Below, one piece after another: positions 17,621-26,798 of a stretch of DNA of 64,000 bases. Both the position numbers and the translations under genes were made by a program. Numbering within the stretch: the first letter of the stretch is position 1; each line of letters begins with the position of its first letter. The notes under the pieces were generated by a model that was not told the origin of the DNA, did no database searches, and saw only the letters and a list, made by a program, of their open reading frames with translations. The DNA comes from Thalassotalea agarivorans (GTDB lineage: Bacteria > Pseudomonadota > Gammaproteobacteria > Enterobacterales > Alteromonadaceae), in assembly GCF_030295955.1 (NCBI RefSeq), contig NZ_AP027363.1, positions 496,001 to 560,000 on the forward strand, read 5' to 3'.

Positions 17621-18199
17621 ATGAGCGAACAAAACATCGACCAACAGTTGGTTGAGCGAGTACAGCAGGGCGACAAAGCTGCCTTTAATTTATTGGTAAC
17701 CAAGTATCAAAGCAAAGTTGCTAATTTAGTGTCTCGTTATGTTAAGAATCAAGCCGATGTGGCAGATATAGTGCAGGAAGCCTTTATAAAAGCCTATCGA
17801 GCGTTGGCTAATTTTAGGGGCGAAAGCGCTTTCTATACTTGGCTATATCGCATTGCTGTGAATACAGCAAAGAATCACTTAGTTGCTAGTGGTCGGAAAC
17901 CTCCAGGAAGCGACATAGAGATTGAAGATGCGGAAATTTATGATAGCGGAGAAGCATTAAGAGAAAATGCCTCTCCAGAGCAATTGATGTTAACGCAAGA
18001 GATTAAACAGGTGGTTTTTAACACCATTGAGCAACTGCCTGAGGATCTGCGAACCGCAATTAATTTGCGAGAACTTGAAGGACTAAGCTACGAAGAGATT
18101 GCCACCATCATGGAATGTCCAGTTGGGACGGTAAGATCGCGTATATTTAGAGCGCGTGAAGCAATAGATAAAAAACTGAAACCATTACTTCAGCGCTAA
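17621..18199 (+). CDS. rpoE: RNA polymerase sigma-E factor
   Basis: A 192-residue ECF sigma factor for envelope stress. Region 2 (YQSKVANLVSRYVKNQADVADIVQEAFIKAYRAL with FYTWLYRIAVNTAKN) and region 4 (LRTAINLRELEGLSYEEIATIMECPVGTVRSRIFRARE) are complete. The length equals that of E. coli RpoE. It has a strong AGGAG site, and the next gene is its anti-sigma factor rseA, so the activity is controlled by inner-membrane sequestration and DegS-type proteolysis. Confidence 0.97.
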   Translation: MSEQNIDQQLVERVQQGDKAAFNLLVTKYQSKVANLVSRYVKNQADVADIVQEAFIKAYRALANFRGESAFYTWLYRIAVNTAKNHLVASGRKPPGSDIEIEDAEIYDSGEALRENASPEQLMLTQEIKQVVFNTIEQLPEDLRTAINLRELEGLSYEEIATIMECPVGTVRSRIFRAREAIDKKLKPLLQR

Positions 18200-18213
18200 T
18201 TTTAAGGTGTATT

Positions 18214-18795
18214 ATGACTGATAATAATTTGCAGACCCTATCTGCTGCCATTGATAACGAAGCTGACAAGCGTGTTATCAAACAAATTGCTAAAGACGAG
18301 GATATGTCTCAGGCATGGAGTAGATACCATCTGATTGGAGATGTGATGCGTGACGAAGTTCCCGCCTCGTTTGACCCATCCATTGCCGATGCAATAGCAC
18401 AGCAAATCGATCAGGAACCAACGGTATTAGCACCAAAACCTCGCTCACAAGTGGTTGAGACGATAAAAGCTAATGTGGTGAAGTTTGTCAAACCTGCAGG
18501 TCAAATGGCAATTGCAGCATCGGCTGCTGCGATGATGGTGATTACGGTGCAAAATACAGGTCAGCAAGATCCTGTTACGCCAAGTCCTGTGGTTCAAACT
18601 AATGGAGCGTTAGGTTTTGCCGCGCCAGTGAGTTTGAATACAGTATCACCAACAAGAACAACAACACAGCAAGAGTTAATTCAACATCAGCGTCGTTTCC
18701 ACGCATTGTTAGCTGATCACCAGCAACAAACTAAGTTGTACAATCCTCAAGCTGAAAAAGTTAACAAAACGTCGCAAGAAGACAATAATCAATGA
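18214..18795 (+). CDS. rseA: Anti-sigma-E factor RseA
   Basis: A 193-residue inner-membrane regulator. The cytoplasmic N-terminus (LSAAIDNEADKRVIKQIAKD and AWSRYHLIGDVMRDEVP) matches the sigma-E-binding domain. A single membrane helix lies near residues 90-110 (MAIAASAAAMMVITV), and the periplasmic tail is rich in Gln. Its stop overlaps the rseB start in an ATGA junction. It holds RpoE inactive until cleaved in response to misfolded outer-membrane proteins. Confidence 0.93.
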   Translation: MTDNNLQTLSAAIDNEADKRVIKQIAKDEDMSQAWSRYHLIGDVMRDEVPASFDPSIADAIAQQIDQEPTVLAPKPRSQVVETIKANVVKFVKPAGQMAIAASAAAMMVITVQNTGQQDPVTPSPVVQTNGALGFAAPVSLNTVSPTRTTTQQELIQHQRRFHALLADHQQQTKLYNPQAEKVNKTSQEDNNQ

Positions 18796-19739
18796 TAAAA
18801 AGATTTTTCATGTGTTTGCTGGTCATTTCACTACCAGCTACCGCAACGGAAGCACCTAAAAGTGCGGAACAATTGCTTTCTCAACTAGCAAACACATTAA
18901 AAAATACTAACTTCACTACGTCATTTGTAGTTGTTAAAAACAATCACGCTGATCCGTACCATTGGTTTCATGGAGTAGGCGAAAACGGCGACCAATTATC
19001 CATTGTATCTTTGCTTAATGGCCCAAGGCGCGATATTTTAAGACGCGGCGATACCGTAAGTTACGTTGAGCCAGAATTTGCTCCATATTCGATCGAGGCC
19101 AAGCACATCAGTAGCCCGATTCCGAGTATATTGTCAGGCGATATTTTAAGCTTAAATGATAGCTATAACTTTGTTTTAGTAGGTAAAAATCGAGTGTTGG
19201 GTAGACCTGCACAGTTGATTCGACTGGTTTCAAAAGACCCGCACAAATATGGCCACTGGTTGTGGCTAGATCAGCAAACATCCTTTCCTTTAAAAATAGC
19301 CATTGCCAATAAGAAGGGGCAATTGTTAGAACAAATTCAATTTACGCACTTGGACGTATCTTCGAATCTTTCTGAGCAGTTACTACAATTGTCACAAGCC
19401 GAACTACCACCAGTGGTAGAGTCTCCAGCTGAAAACGACAATGTGCAGCTAAAATGGCGCCTAAGCTGGTTACCGGTGGGCTTTGAATCTATTGCCACCA
19501 ACCGCCATCGAATGTCGATGACCAAGCAACCTGTTGAGTATCGTTTGTTTAGCGATGGCCTTGTCGACTTTTCTGTCTATGTTGGCCCGTCTAATGACAG
19601 TGCGAGGGAACAATCGTATGTGTTAGATGGTGCTACTGTGGTATTGAATCAGGTAGTCAACGGTATAGAAGTGAGTCTAGTGGGCAAAGTGCCGGTAGAA
19701 ACGGCTAAAGCCATAGTGGCTGGCGTTGTTGTCGACTAA
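18792..19739 (+). CDS. rseB: Sigma-E regulatory protein RseB (MucB)
   Basis: A 315-residue periplasmic protein with a signal peptide (cut after about residue 18, SLPATA). The N-terminal lipid-binding LolA-like domain (SAEQLLSQLANTL through YGHWLWLDQQTSFPLKI) and the C-terminal domain (LSWLPVGFESI, EYRLFSDGLVDFSVYV) are both present. It binds RseA and protects it from cleavage, and senses lipopolysaccharide. It overlaps the rseA stop by 4 bases. Confidence 0.93.
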   Translation: MIKRFFMCLLVISLPATATEAPKSAEQLLSQLANTLKNTNFTTSFVVVKNNHADPYHWFHGVGENGDQLSIVSLLNGPRRDILRRGDTVSYVEPEFAPYSIEAKHISSPIPSILSGDILSLNDSYNFVLVGKNRVLGRPAQLIRLVSKDPHKYGHWLWLDQQTSFPLKIAIANKKGQLLEQIQFTHLDVSSNLSEQLLQLSQAELPPVVESPAENDNVQLKWRLSWLPVGFESIATNRHRMSMTKQPVEYRLFSDGLVDFSVYVGPSNDSAREQSYVLDGATVVLNQVVNGIEVSLVGKVPVETAKAIVAGVVVD

Positions 19740-19779
19740 ACTTAAGCTATCGTCATTCAACTTTTAATTACACTGAACT

Positions 19780-20265
19780 ATGAGTGAAACTTTTGTCGAA
19801 GAAGTCGCAACTGTTGTGTCTGTACAAGGTAAACAGGTCACAGTCACTAGCGAAGTTAAATCTACATGTAGTAGCTGCCAACACAACGAAAGTTGTGGCA
19901 GCGGTATAGTGGCTAAAGCGATTCCTCACAAGCAATTATCTGCTACCATCGACAGCAATTTGTCGCTTGAATTAGGCGATAAAGTGGTTATCGCGATACC
20001 GGCAACATGCCTGTTGCAAAGTGCATGGGTAACTTATTTTTTCCCACTCATAGGGATTATGCTGTTCGGCGTTATGGCACAAAGTGCGCTAGAAAAAGGC
20101 GTTTTTGAACAAGAGATAGTTGCCATTGTATTGTCAATATTTGGCGGATACTTAGGCTTTGTACTTGCCAAAATATGGCACGCAAAAAGCGCAACATCAC
20201 AAATCCTCACACCAAAAATTCTCAGAAAAGTACCAGAAAACATAATCGTGACAAAAATTGATTAG
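19780..20265 (+). CDS. rseC: RseC/SoxR-reducing system protein
   Basis: A 161-residue membrane protein. The cytoplasmic N-terminal part has a cysteine cluster (CSSCQHNESC) after an oligonucleotide-fold-like start; two membrane helices follow (residues about 71-90 and 102-125). This is the RseC layout, known to support reduction of SoxR and to influence sigma-E. It sits in its normal place after rseB. The Cys motif suggests a bound metal or redox centre, not proven here. Confidence 0.92.
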   Translation: MSETFVEEVATVVSVQGKQVTVTSEVKSTCSSCQHNESCGSGIVAKAIPHKQLSATIDSNLSLELGDKVVIAIPATCLLQSAWVTYFFPLIGIMLFGVMAQSALEKGVFEQEIVAIVLSIFGGYLGFVLAKIWHAKSATSQILTPKILRKVPENIIVTKID

Positions 20266-20355
20266 GTTGAAACACGGTAATGCTAGCTCAATTGCTTGAA
20301 ATTCGATAAAATCCGCCCATTATTTTCGTTGTTTCTTTAATGTAAGTTTTCTTTT

Positions 20356-22146
20356 ATGAAAAATATTCGCAATTTCTCGATCATTGCCCATATAGACCAC
20401 GGTAAATCTACCTTGTCGGATCGACTCATCCAATTTTGTGGCGGCTTAAGCGATCGCGAAATGGAAGCGCAAGTTTTAGACAATATGGATCTAGAGCGCG
20501 AGCGTGGTATTACCATTAAGGCACAAAGTGTGACCTTAGACTACAAAGCTAAAGACGGCGAAACATATCAGTTAAACTTTATCGATACACCGGGTCACGT
20601 AGATTTTTCATATGAGGTTTCTCGCTCTTTGGCTTCGTGCGAAGGCGCATTGCTTGTCGTTGATGCTGGCCAAGGCGTAGAGGCACAAACCGTAGCGAAC
20701 TGTTACACCGCGATTGAAATGGACTTGGAAGTTCTACCTATTCTAAACAAGATTGATTTGCCGCAGGCTGATCCTGATCGCGTCAGTGAAGAAATTGAAG
20801 ATATCATTGGTATCGATGCAACGGGCGCAGTTGCGTGTTCTGCGAAAACAGGCATTGGTATTGAAGATGTACTTGAAACAATCGTAGAAAATATTCCGGC
20901 ACCAGAAGGTGATCCAGACGCTAACTTACAAGCGCTAATCATTGACTCGTGGTTTGATAACTATCAAGGGGTTGTATCACTTGTTCGTGTGATGAATGGT
21001 GAAGTTAAAGCGGGCGATAAGATGGTTGTTATGTCGACAGGACAAACGCACATCATTGATAAAGTCGGTATATTTACGCCAAAACAGACAGAAACCGGTA
21101 TTTTGAGAACCGGTGAGGTTGGTTTTGTTATCGCAGGTATCAAAGAAATTCATGGTGCTCCGGTAGGTGATACATTAACCATTGCTAAGAAAGAAGCGGC
21201 CGCGCCATTACCGGGCTTTAAGAAAGTTCAACCGCAAGTCTATGCAGGTATTTTCCCAATTTCTTCAGACGACTATGAGAACTTCCGTGACGCGCTAAAT
21301 AAACTTAGCTTGAATGATGCGTCATTATTCTTTGAACCTGAAAATTCTTCTGCACTTGGATTCGGTTTCCGTGTTGGCTTCTTAGGAATGCTGCACATGG
21401 AGATTATTCAAGAGCGTTTAGCACGTGAATATGACCTTGATTTAATTACCACAGCACCAACGGTAAATTATGAAGTTGTTACTACTGCAAATGATGTGTT
21501 ATCGATTGATAATCCAACGGATTTACCGCCTGTAAATGAAATTGCCGAGATTCGCGAACCTATCGTCGAAGCAAATATTTTAGTTCCTCAGGAACATTTA
21601 GGTAATGTTATTACTCTATGTATAGAGAAGCGTGGCGTACAAAAAGATTTGGTGTACCACGGTAATCAAGTGGCACTGAAGTACGAACTACCGATGGCGG
21701 AAGTGGTAATGGACTTCTTTGATAAGTTGAAATCGACTAGTCGTGGTTATGCTTCGTTGGATTATAGCTTTGTACGCTTCGAACCTTCAGATATGGTACG
21801 AGTAGATGTGATGATTAATGGCGACCGCGTTGATGCGCTTGCGATGATTACGCATAGAAGTAACTCAGTGCCGCGCGGCCGTGATTTGGTTGATAAGTTA
21901 AGAGAACTAATTCACCGTCAAATGTTTGATATTGCAATACAAGCGGCAATTGGCAACAGCATTATTGCTCGTTCTACGGTTAAACAACTGCGTAAGAACG
22001 TAACAGCGAAATGTTACGGTGGTGACGTTAGTCGTAAGAAGAAACTATTGCAGAAGCAAAAAGAAGGTAAAAAACGTATGAAGCAACTAGGTAATGTTGA
22101 AGTACCTCAAGAAGCGTTTTTAGCCGTGCTTAAATTGGAGAAATAG
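20356..22146 (+). CDS. lepA: Elongation factor 4 (LepA)
   Basis: A 596-residue translational GTPase that acts on stalled or early elongating ribosomes. G1 (AHIDHGKST), G3 (DTPGH), G4 (NKID) and domains up to the unique C-terminal region ([20 protein letters not shown], ending [25 protein letters not shown]) are all intact. It heads the lepA-lepB-rnc-era-recO-pdxJ-acpS series. Confidence 0.98.
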   Translation: MKNIRNFSIIAHIDHGKSTLSDRLIQFCGGLSDREMEAQVLDNMDLERERGITIKAQSVTLDYKAKDGETYQLNFIDTPGHVDFSYEVSRSLASCEGALLVVDAGQGVEAQTVANCYTAIEMDLEVLPILNKIDLPQADPDRVSEEIEDIIGIDATGAVACSAKTGIGIEDVLETIVENIPAPEGDPDANLQALIIDSWFDNYQGVVSLVRVMNGEVKAGDKMVVMSTGQTHIIDKVGIFTPKQTETGILRTGEVGFVIAGIKEIHGAPVGDTLTIAKKEAAAPLPGFKKVQPQVYAGIFPISSDDYENFRDALNKLSLNDASLFFEPENSSALGFGFRVGFLGMLHMEIIQERLAREYDLDLITTAPTVNYEVVTTANDVLSIDNPTDLPPVNEIAEIREPIVEANILVPQEHLGNVITLCIEKRGVQKDLVYHGNQVALKYELPMAEVVMDFFDKLKSTSRGYASLDYSFVRFEPSDMVRVDVMINGDRVDALAMITHRSNSVPRGRDLVDKLRELIHRQMFDIAIQAAIGNSIIARSTVKQLRKNVTAKCYGGDVSRKKKLLQKQKEGKKRMKQLGNVEVPQEAFLAVLKLEK

Positions 22147-22153
22147 CAATAAA

Positions 22154-23050
22154 ATGGCGGTTTATTTTTCAATATTTTTAGTGGTAACCAGTATTGTAAC
22201 CGGTATTGTTTGGTTAGCAGACAAGTTCTATTGGGCACCACAAAGGCAATTAAAGCTTGAAGCAGCACAGGCACAGTGTGCAACGGATTTGTCAGATGAA
22301 GTAACGGAGAAAATTGTTACGCCTAATGCATTTGTTGATAATGCCGTTCAGATATTTCCGATCATTGCGTTAATCACCGTACTGCGTTCATTCTTGTATG
22401 AACCATTTCAAATCCCTTCGGGCTCAATGATGCCAACGCTACTTGATGGCGACTTTATCTTGGTGAACAAGTACAACTATGGTTTAAAAGATCCTATAGC
22501 ACGTAATAAATTTGTCGATATCGGACTACCTGAGCGTGGTGATATTGTTGTGTTTAAGTTTCCTGAAGAGCCAAACGTTGACTATATTAAAAGAGTGTTA
22601 GGTGAGCCTGGCGACAAATTAGTGTACCGCAACAAGTCGTTTTGGGTTAAGCCAGCGTGTGATAGTACACAAACATCGTGCCCTGGCTATGAGCAACTAA
22701 CGCAAGACTATGTCGGCGTTAGTGAATATGACGATGGTAGTGGACAATTGCGCGAATATACCGTCAATTGGGGCGATAAAACGACAAGCTTGTTAATCGA
22801 CCATTCTCAGCTTCAACGTGTCGATGGTAATTTTGAATATGCTGTACCTGCAGGCCACTATTTAATGGTGGGTGACAACCGTGATAATAGTTATGACGGT
22901 CGCTTTTGGGGCTATGTGCCAGAGCAACTAATTGTTGGAGAAGCAGTGGCTATTTGGATGAGCTTTGAATTTGAGCGAACAGAAGATAGTTGGCTTCCAA
23001 CGTGGATACCGACAGGTATTCGCTTTGATCGAATAGGCGGAATCGAATAA
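22154..23050 (+). CDS. lepB: Signal peptidase I
   Basis: A 298-residue inner-membrane protease that removes signal peptides on the periplasmic side. Two N-terminal membrane helices precede the catalytic serine in QIPSGSMMPTLLDGDFI and the catalytic lysine in DYIKRVLGEPGD; the final boxes (GDNRDNSYDGRFWG) are present. It follows lepA after 7 bases, as usual, and is directly followed by rnc. Confidence 0.97.
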   Translation: MAVYFSIFLVVTSIVTGIVWLADKFYWAPQRQLKLEAAQAQCATDLSDEVTEKIVTPNAFVDNAVQIFPIIALITVLRSFLYEPFQIPSGSMMPTLLDGDFILVNKYNYGLKDPIARNKFVDIGLPERGDIVVFKFPEEPNVDYIKRVLGEPGDKLVYRNKSFWVKPACDSTQTSCPGYEQLTQDYVGVSEYDDGSGQLREYTVNWGDKTTSLLIDHSQLQRVDGNFEYAVPAGHYLMVGDNRDNSYDGRFWGYVPEQLIVGEAVAIWMSFEFERTEDSWLPTWIPTGIRFDRIGGIE

Positions 23051-23743
23051 TTGAATAAGTCACAACACGATTTATCAACATTATACAAAAAGCTTGGCTA
23101 CGAGTTTCGTAACCAAGCTTTATTGATTCAGGCACTGACACATCGCAGCGCCAAAGGTAATCATAACGAGCGCTTGGAATTTTTGGGTGATTCTATTCTA
23201 GGATTTGCAATCGCTAAACAACTGTATGCGCAGTTCCCTAAAGTTGCTGAAGGTGACTTAACTCGCATGCGTTCGACATTAGTGCGTGGTGTAACGCTCG
23301 CTGAATTAGGCAAAGCATGGGGGCTAGGTGAGTATCTTATTCTAGGGCCTGGCGAATTAAAAAGTGGTGGTCGCAGGCGTGAATCAACCCTTGAAGATGC
23401 AGTAGAAGCTATTGTTGGCGCCATTTTTTTGGACAGTGACAGTATCGAAACCACAACTGAAATCGTGTTAACTTGGTTTGAACAACGACTTGCCAATATA
23501 AAGCCAGGACAAAGCCAAAAAGATCCAAAGACACAACTTCAGGAATACCTACAAGGTCGAAAAATCGCGTTGCCATGCTATGAAGTAATCAAGGTGACGG
23601 GACAAGCTCACAACCAAGAGTTTACGATCAAAGGGACGACCGAAGTGCTTGACGAAGAAGTCATTACCAAAGGGTCTAGCCGCAGAAAAGCTGAACAGGC
23701 GGCTGCAAAGATTATTTTAGAGCGTATTACCCATGACAAATAA
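23051..23743 (+). CDS. rnc: Ribonuclease III
   Basis: A 230-residue dsRNA endonuclease that processes rRNA and regulates mRNAs. The signature [19 protein letters not shown] and catalytic acidic residues ([16 protein letters not shown]) are present, followed by a dsRNA-binding domain ([22 protein letters not shown]). The start is a TTG immediately after the lepB stop, with AGGCGGA upstream. The end overlaps era by 11 bases. Confidence 0.97.
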   Translation: MNKSQHDLSTLYKKLGYEFRNQALLIQALTHRSAKGNHNERLEFLGDSILGFAIAKQLYAQFPKVAEGDLTRMRSTLVRGVTLAELGKAWGLGEYLILGPGELKSGGRRRESTLEDAVEAIVGAIFLDSDSIETTTEIVLTWFEQRLANIKPGQSQKDPKTQLQEYLQGRKIALPCYEVIKVTGQAHNQEFTIKGTTEVLDEEVITKGSSRRKAEQAAAKIILERITHDK

Positions 23744-24644
23744 CACAACACGCTGTGGCCTAATTGCCATAGTGGGCAGACCTAATGTCGGCAAATCAAC
23801 CTTGTTAAATGCTTTGCTTGGGCAAAAGGTGAGTATTACCTCACGTAAGCCACAAACCACTCGTCATCGTATTTTAGGCATATTAACCGAAGAGTCCAAT
23901 CAAGCGATTTTAGTTGATACTCCAGGCTTACATACGGAAGAAAAACGCGCTATCAATCGCCTTATGAATCGCGCAGCATCAAGCTCGATAGCAGAAGTTG
24001 AACTGATAGTGTTTCTTGTTGAAGGTACACATTGGACACAAGACGATGAACTGGTGCTACAAAAAGTTAAGCAAAGCGGCGCTCCTTGTATTTTGGTGGT
24101 CAATAAAGTCGATAATGTTGAAGACAAAGAAGCCTTGTTGCCTCATCTACAAAAACTAGGAGAGATGCATAGCTTTGAAACTATAGTGCCGGTATCAGCT
24201 CTTAAAGGTGATAACGTCGACACCATAAAACAGATGTGCTTTGACGCTTTGCCTGAAGGCGATTTTTGGTTTCCAGAAGACTACATTACTGATCGCTCTA
24301 GCCGTTTTATGGCCTCTGAAATCATGCGTGAAAAACTCATGCGTTTTACCGGTGACGAATTACCTTACTCTACCACCGTAGAAATTGAGCAGTTTAAACA
24401 AGATGAATATGGCACTTTGCATATAAACGCACTTGTTTTAGTTGAACGCAATAGTCAAAAGCGAATGATCATTGGTAACAAAGGTGAAAAGCTAAAAACA
24501 ATAGGTCAAGAAGCACGTCGTGACATGCAAAATCTGTTTGGTCAGAAAGTCTTTTTAGAAACTTGGGTTAAAGTAAAATCTGGATGGGCAGACGATGAAA
24601 GAGCGCTGCGCAGCCTAGGTTATGGCGACGACTATTCAGGTTAA
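23733..24644 (+). CDS. era: GTPase Era
   Basis: A 303-residue GTPase that aids 16S rRNA maturation and 30S assembly. The G domain has [15 protein letters not shown] and NKVD; the C-terminal KH domain includes the [20 protein letters not shown] segment that binds the 3' end of 16S rRNA. It overlaps both rnc and recO, so translation is coupled. Confidence 0.98.
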   Translation: MTNNTTRCGLIAIVGRPNVGKSTLLNALLGQKVSITSRKPQTTRHRILGILTEESNQAILVDTPGLHTEEKRAINRLMNRAASSSIAEVELIVFLVEGTHWTQDDELVLQKVKQSGAPCILVVNKVDNVEDKEALLPHLQKLGEMHSFETIVPVSALKGDNVDTIKQMCFDALPEGDFWFPEDYITDRSSRFMASEIMREKLMRFTGDELPYSTTVEIEQFKQDEYGTLHINALVLVERNSQKRMIIGNKGEKLKTIGQEARRDMQNLFGQKVFLETWVKVKSGWADDERALRSLGYGDDYSG

Positions 24645-25345
24645 TGACGATGGCGGTGTTAGCTCCTCAACTTGCTTATGTGCTTCATAGCCGCCCTTAT
24701 AAAGAGAATCAGTACCTATTAACCTTGCTCACTGCCAATGACGGCAAAGTAGGTGCCGTTATTTCTATAGGTACCAGCAAAACTTCAGCGTACAAAAAAG
24801 CCTTAATTCAACCTTTCACGCAAATAAACGTTACCTTGAAAGGAGGCCATGGTCTGCAACGTGTTACACACATTGAAGGCCAAGTATCATCAAAGCTACT
24901 GCGTGGTAACTTTTTGTATAGCGGCTTTTATATCAACGAACTACTAACAAAATTGATGCCAGAGTTCGTGCCTTGTGAGTTATTGTTTGAGCGTTATGTA
25001 ACAGCCATCGAAAACCTAGACCAACAAGCACCATTAGAACCTAACTTACGACAGTTCGAATTGCTGCTATTTGCCGAACTAGGGCAAGGATTAGATTTTA
25101 CCTTTGCCTTATCGAACCCTGAGCTAAATTATTCCTTTGACCTAGAAAAAGGCTTTCGAGCCAGTGAATCAGGTAAGGAACACCTAATTATTCCAGGATA
25201 TATACTTGCCGAAATAGCGCAGCAAACGGTATTATCTGCGCAGGCATTAAATGCGTTAAAAAACATTAATCGAACGGTTATCAATGACTTGTTACATGGT
25301 AAGCCATTAAACAGTCGTAAATTATTTTCCCAAGCGAGAAGTTAG
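24644..25345 (+). CDS. recO: DNA repair protein RecO
   Basis: A 233-residue mediator that helps load RecA onto SSB-coated DNA in the RecFOR pathway. The N-terminal OB-fold ([20 protein letters not shown] and [11 protein letters not shown]) and the helical C-terminal part ([27 protein letters not shown]) fit. No zinc-finger cysteines of the Gram-positive type are seen. ATG overlaps the era stop in TAATG. Confidence 0.95.
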   Translation: MTMAVLAPQLAYVLHSRPYKENQYLLTLLTANDGKVGAVISIGTSKTSAYKKALIQPFTQINVTLKGGHGLQRVTHIEGQVSSKLLRGNFLYSGFYINELLTKLMPEFVPCELLFERYVTAIENLDQQAPLEPNLRQFELLLFAELGQGLDFTFALSNPELNYSFDLEKGFRASESGKEHLIIPGYILAEIAQQTVLSAQALNALKNINRTVINDLLHGKPLNSRKLFSQARS

Positions 25346-25347
25346 GC

Positions 25348-26079
25348 ATGAATGATATTTTACTAGGTGTAAATGTTGATCATATTGCAACATTACGACA
25401 AGCCAGAGGCGTCAATTACCCTGATCCAGCACATGCAGCTGCGGTAGCTGAACATGCTGGCGCCGATGGTATCACGATCCATTTAAGAGAAGACAGACGT
25501 CATATCCAAGACCGCGATGTTTACGTTATGAAGGAAACGTTGCAAACGCGCATGAATTTGGAAATGGCGGTTACCGAAGAAATGTTAAATATAGCGTTAG
25601 AGGTAGAACCTGTTTTCGTTTGTTTAGTGCCAGAAAAGCGTGAAGAATTAACGACAGAAGGTGGCTTAGATGTTGCCGGACAACTTGATAAAATTACCGA
25701 TGCCGTAGCGCGCCTTTCACAAAAACATATCCAAACAAGTTTATTTATTGACGCTGATCCTGCTCAAATCGATGCGGCAGTTGCTTCGGGCGCGCCCTAC
25801 ATCGAGATTCATACCGGGCATTATGCCGACGCAGAAAGCGAAGAAGAGCAGCTAAAAGAATTAGCGCGTATCGAAAAGGGTATTAAATATGCCCATCAAA
25901 AAGGGCTGAAAGTGAACGCGGGTCACGGATTAACCTACCATAATGTTAAACCGATCGCTGCCATCCCAGAGCTTATAGAGCTCAACATTGGCCACGCCAT
26001 TATTGCACGCGCTGCCATTGATGGATTAGAGAAAGCCGTCAGAGATATGAAACGTTTAATGCTAGAGGCGAGGGCTTAA
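25348..26079 (+). CDS. pdxJ: Pyridoxine 5'-phosphate synthase
   Basis: A 243-residue TIM-barrel enzyme that joins 3-amino-2-oxopropyl phosphate and deoxyxylulose 5-phosphate in vitamin B6 synthesis. Features: [58 protein letters not shown]. It acts one step after PdxA, which is also encoded in this window (61678). Confidence 0.98.
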   Translation: MNDILLGVNVDHIATLRQARGVNYPDPAHAAAVAEHAGADGITIHLREDRRHIQDRDVYVMKETLQTRMNLEMAVTEEMLNIALEVEPVFVCLVPEKREELTTEGGLDVAGQLDKITDAVARLSQKHIQTSLFIDADPAQIDAAVASGAPYIEIHTGHYADAESEEEQLKELARIEKGIKYAHQKGLKVNAGHGLTYHNVKPIAAIPELIELNIGHAIIARAAIDGLEKAVRDMKRLMLEARA

Positions 26080-26080
26080 C

Positions 26081-26461
26081 TTGTCTGTTGTTGGCATTGG
26101 CGTAGACATAGTCGACGTTGATCGCATTAGAGCTATGTCTAATGCGGTTAAAACAAAATTGGCAAAACGCGTATTAGTTGAAAGCGAGCTTGTGCGATAT
26201 GAGCAACACAAATTTCCCGACGCGTTTTTGGCTAAACGCTGGGCTGCAAAAGAGGCCGCAGCTAAAGCGTTAGGTACAGGGATTGCAAAAAATGTGTCGT
26301 TCCAGCACTTTGAAATTCTTGCCAATGACAATAATCAGCCAATACTAACTATGTCGGGCGAAGCTAAGGCTGTGATGCAAAGTAAAGGCGGGGAACAGTG
26401 CTTCTTATCGCTTTCTGACGAGGAAAAATACGCCATAGCTTACGTTGTATTGAGCAAGTAA
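26081..26461 (+). CDS. acpS: Holo-[acyl-carrier-protein] synthase
   Basis: A 126-residue phosphopantetheinyl transferase that activates acyl carrier protein. GIGVDIVDVDRI supplies the metal-binding Asp, and FLAKRWAAKEAAAKALGTGI the catalytic WAAKEA box. Its start is TTG one base after pdxJ's stop. It is the last gene of the lepA operon. Confidence 0.96.
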   Translation: MSVVGIGVDIVDVDRIRAMSNAVKTKLAKRVLVESELVRYEQHKFPDAFLAKRWAAKEAAAKALGTGIAKNVSFQHFEILANDNNQPILTMSGEAKAVMQSKGGEQCFLSLSDEEKYAIAYVVLSK

Positions 26462-26531
26462 CCTCTATTCAATCGCCCTAAATATTGCCTGTTTTTTAAT
26501 CTCTACTATACTTTGTTTACAGAGTTGCTCA

Positions 26532-26789
26532 GTGGCAGATGTTATGGCTGAAGATAACAATCCATTTATAGACCGCAGAACCAGTTCCCCTGATTCGGAT
26601 TACTGGTGGAGTCGCTTGTCTCTCGCTCAAAAGTTTTCTGCCAGTAACCTGGGTAAATTTGGTTATGAACTCGCCTTTATTAGAAACATGCAACAATCTA
26701 GTCAGGCAGTATTACTGTGTGCTGGTGGCATAGCCGTGGTGACAGACGAAGGCGAAATAGACACTTCGCCAAACATTCAATTACGCTGA
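26532..26789 (+). CDS. Small hypothetical protein
   Basis: An 85-residue soluble protein, unrecognised. It starts at GTG, or four codons later at ATG. The N-terminal part is polar (EDNNPFIDRRTSSPDSDYWW) and the middle is helical and aromatic (SRLSLAQKFSASNLGKFGYELAFIRN). It lies between acpS and the convergent barA. The protein-like composition and intergenic placement support a real gene; no function can be inferred. Confidence 0.5.
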   Translation: MADVMAEDNNPFIDRRTSSPDSDYWWSRLSLAQKFSASNLGKFGYELAFIRNMQQSSQAVLLCAGGIAVVTDEGEIDTSPNIQLR

Positions 26790-26798
26790 TAAGAAAAG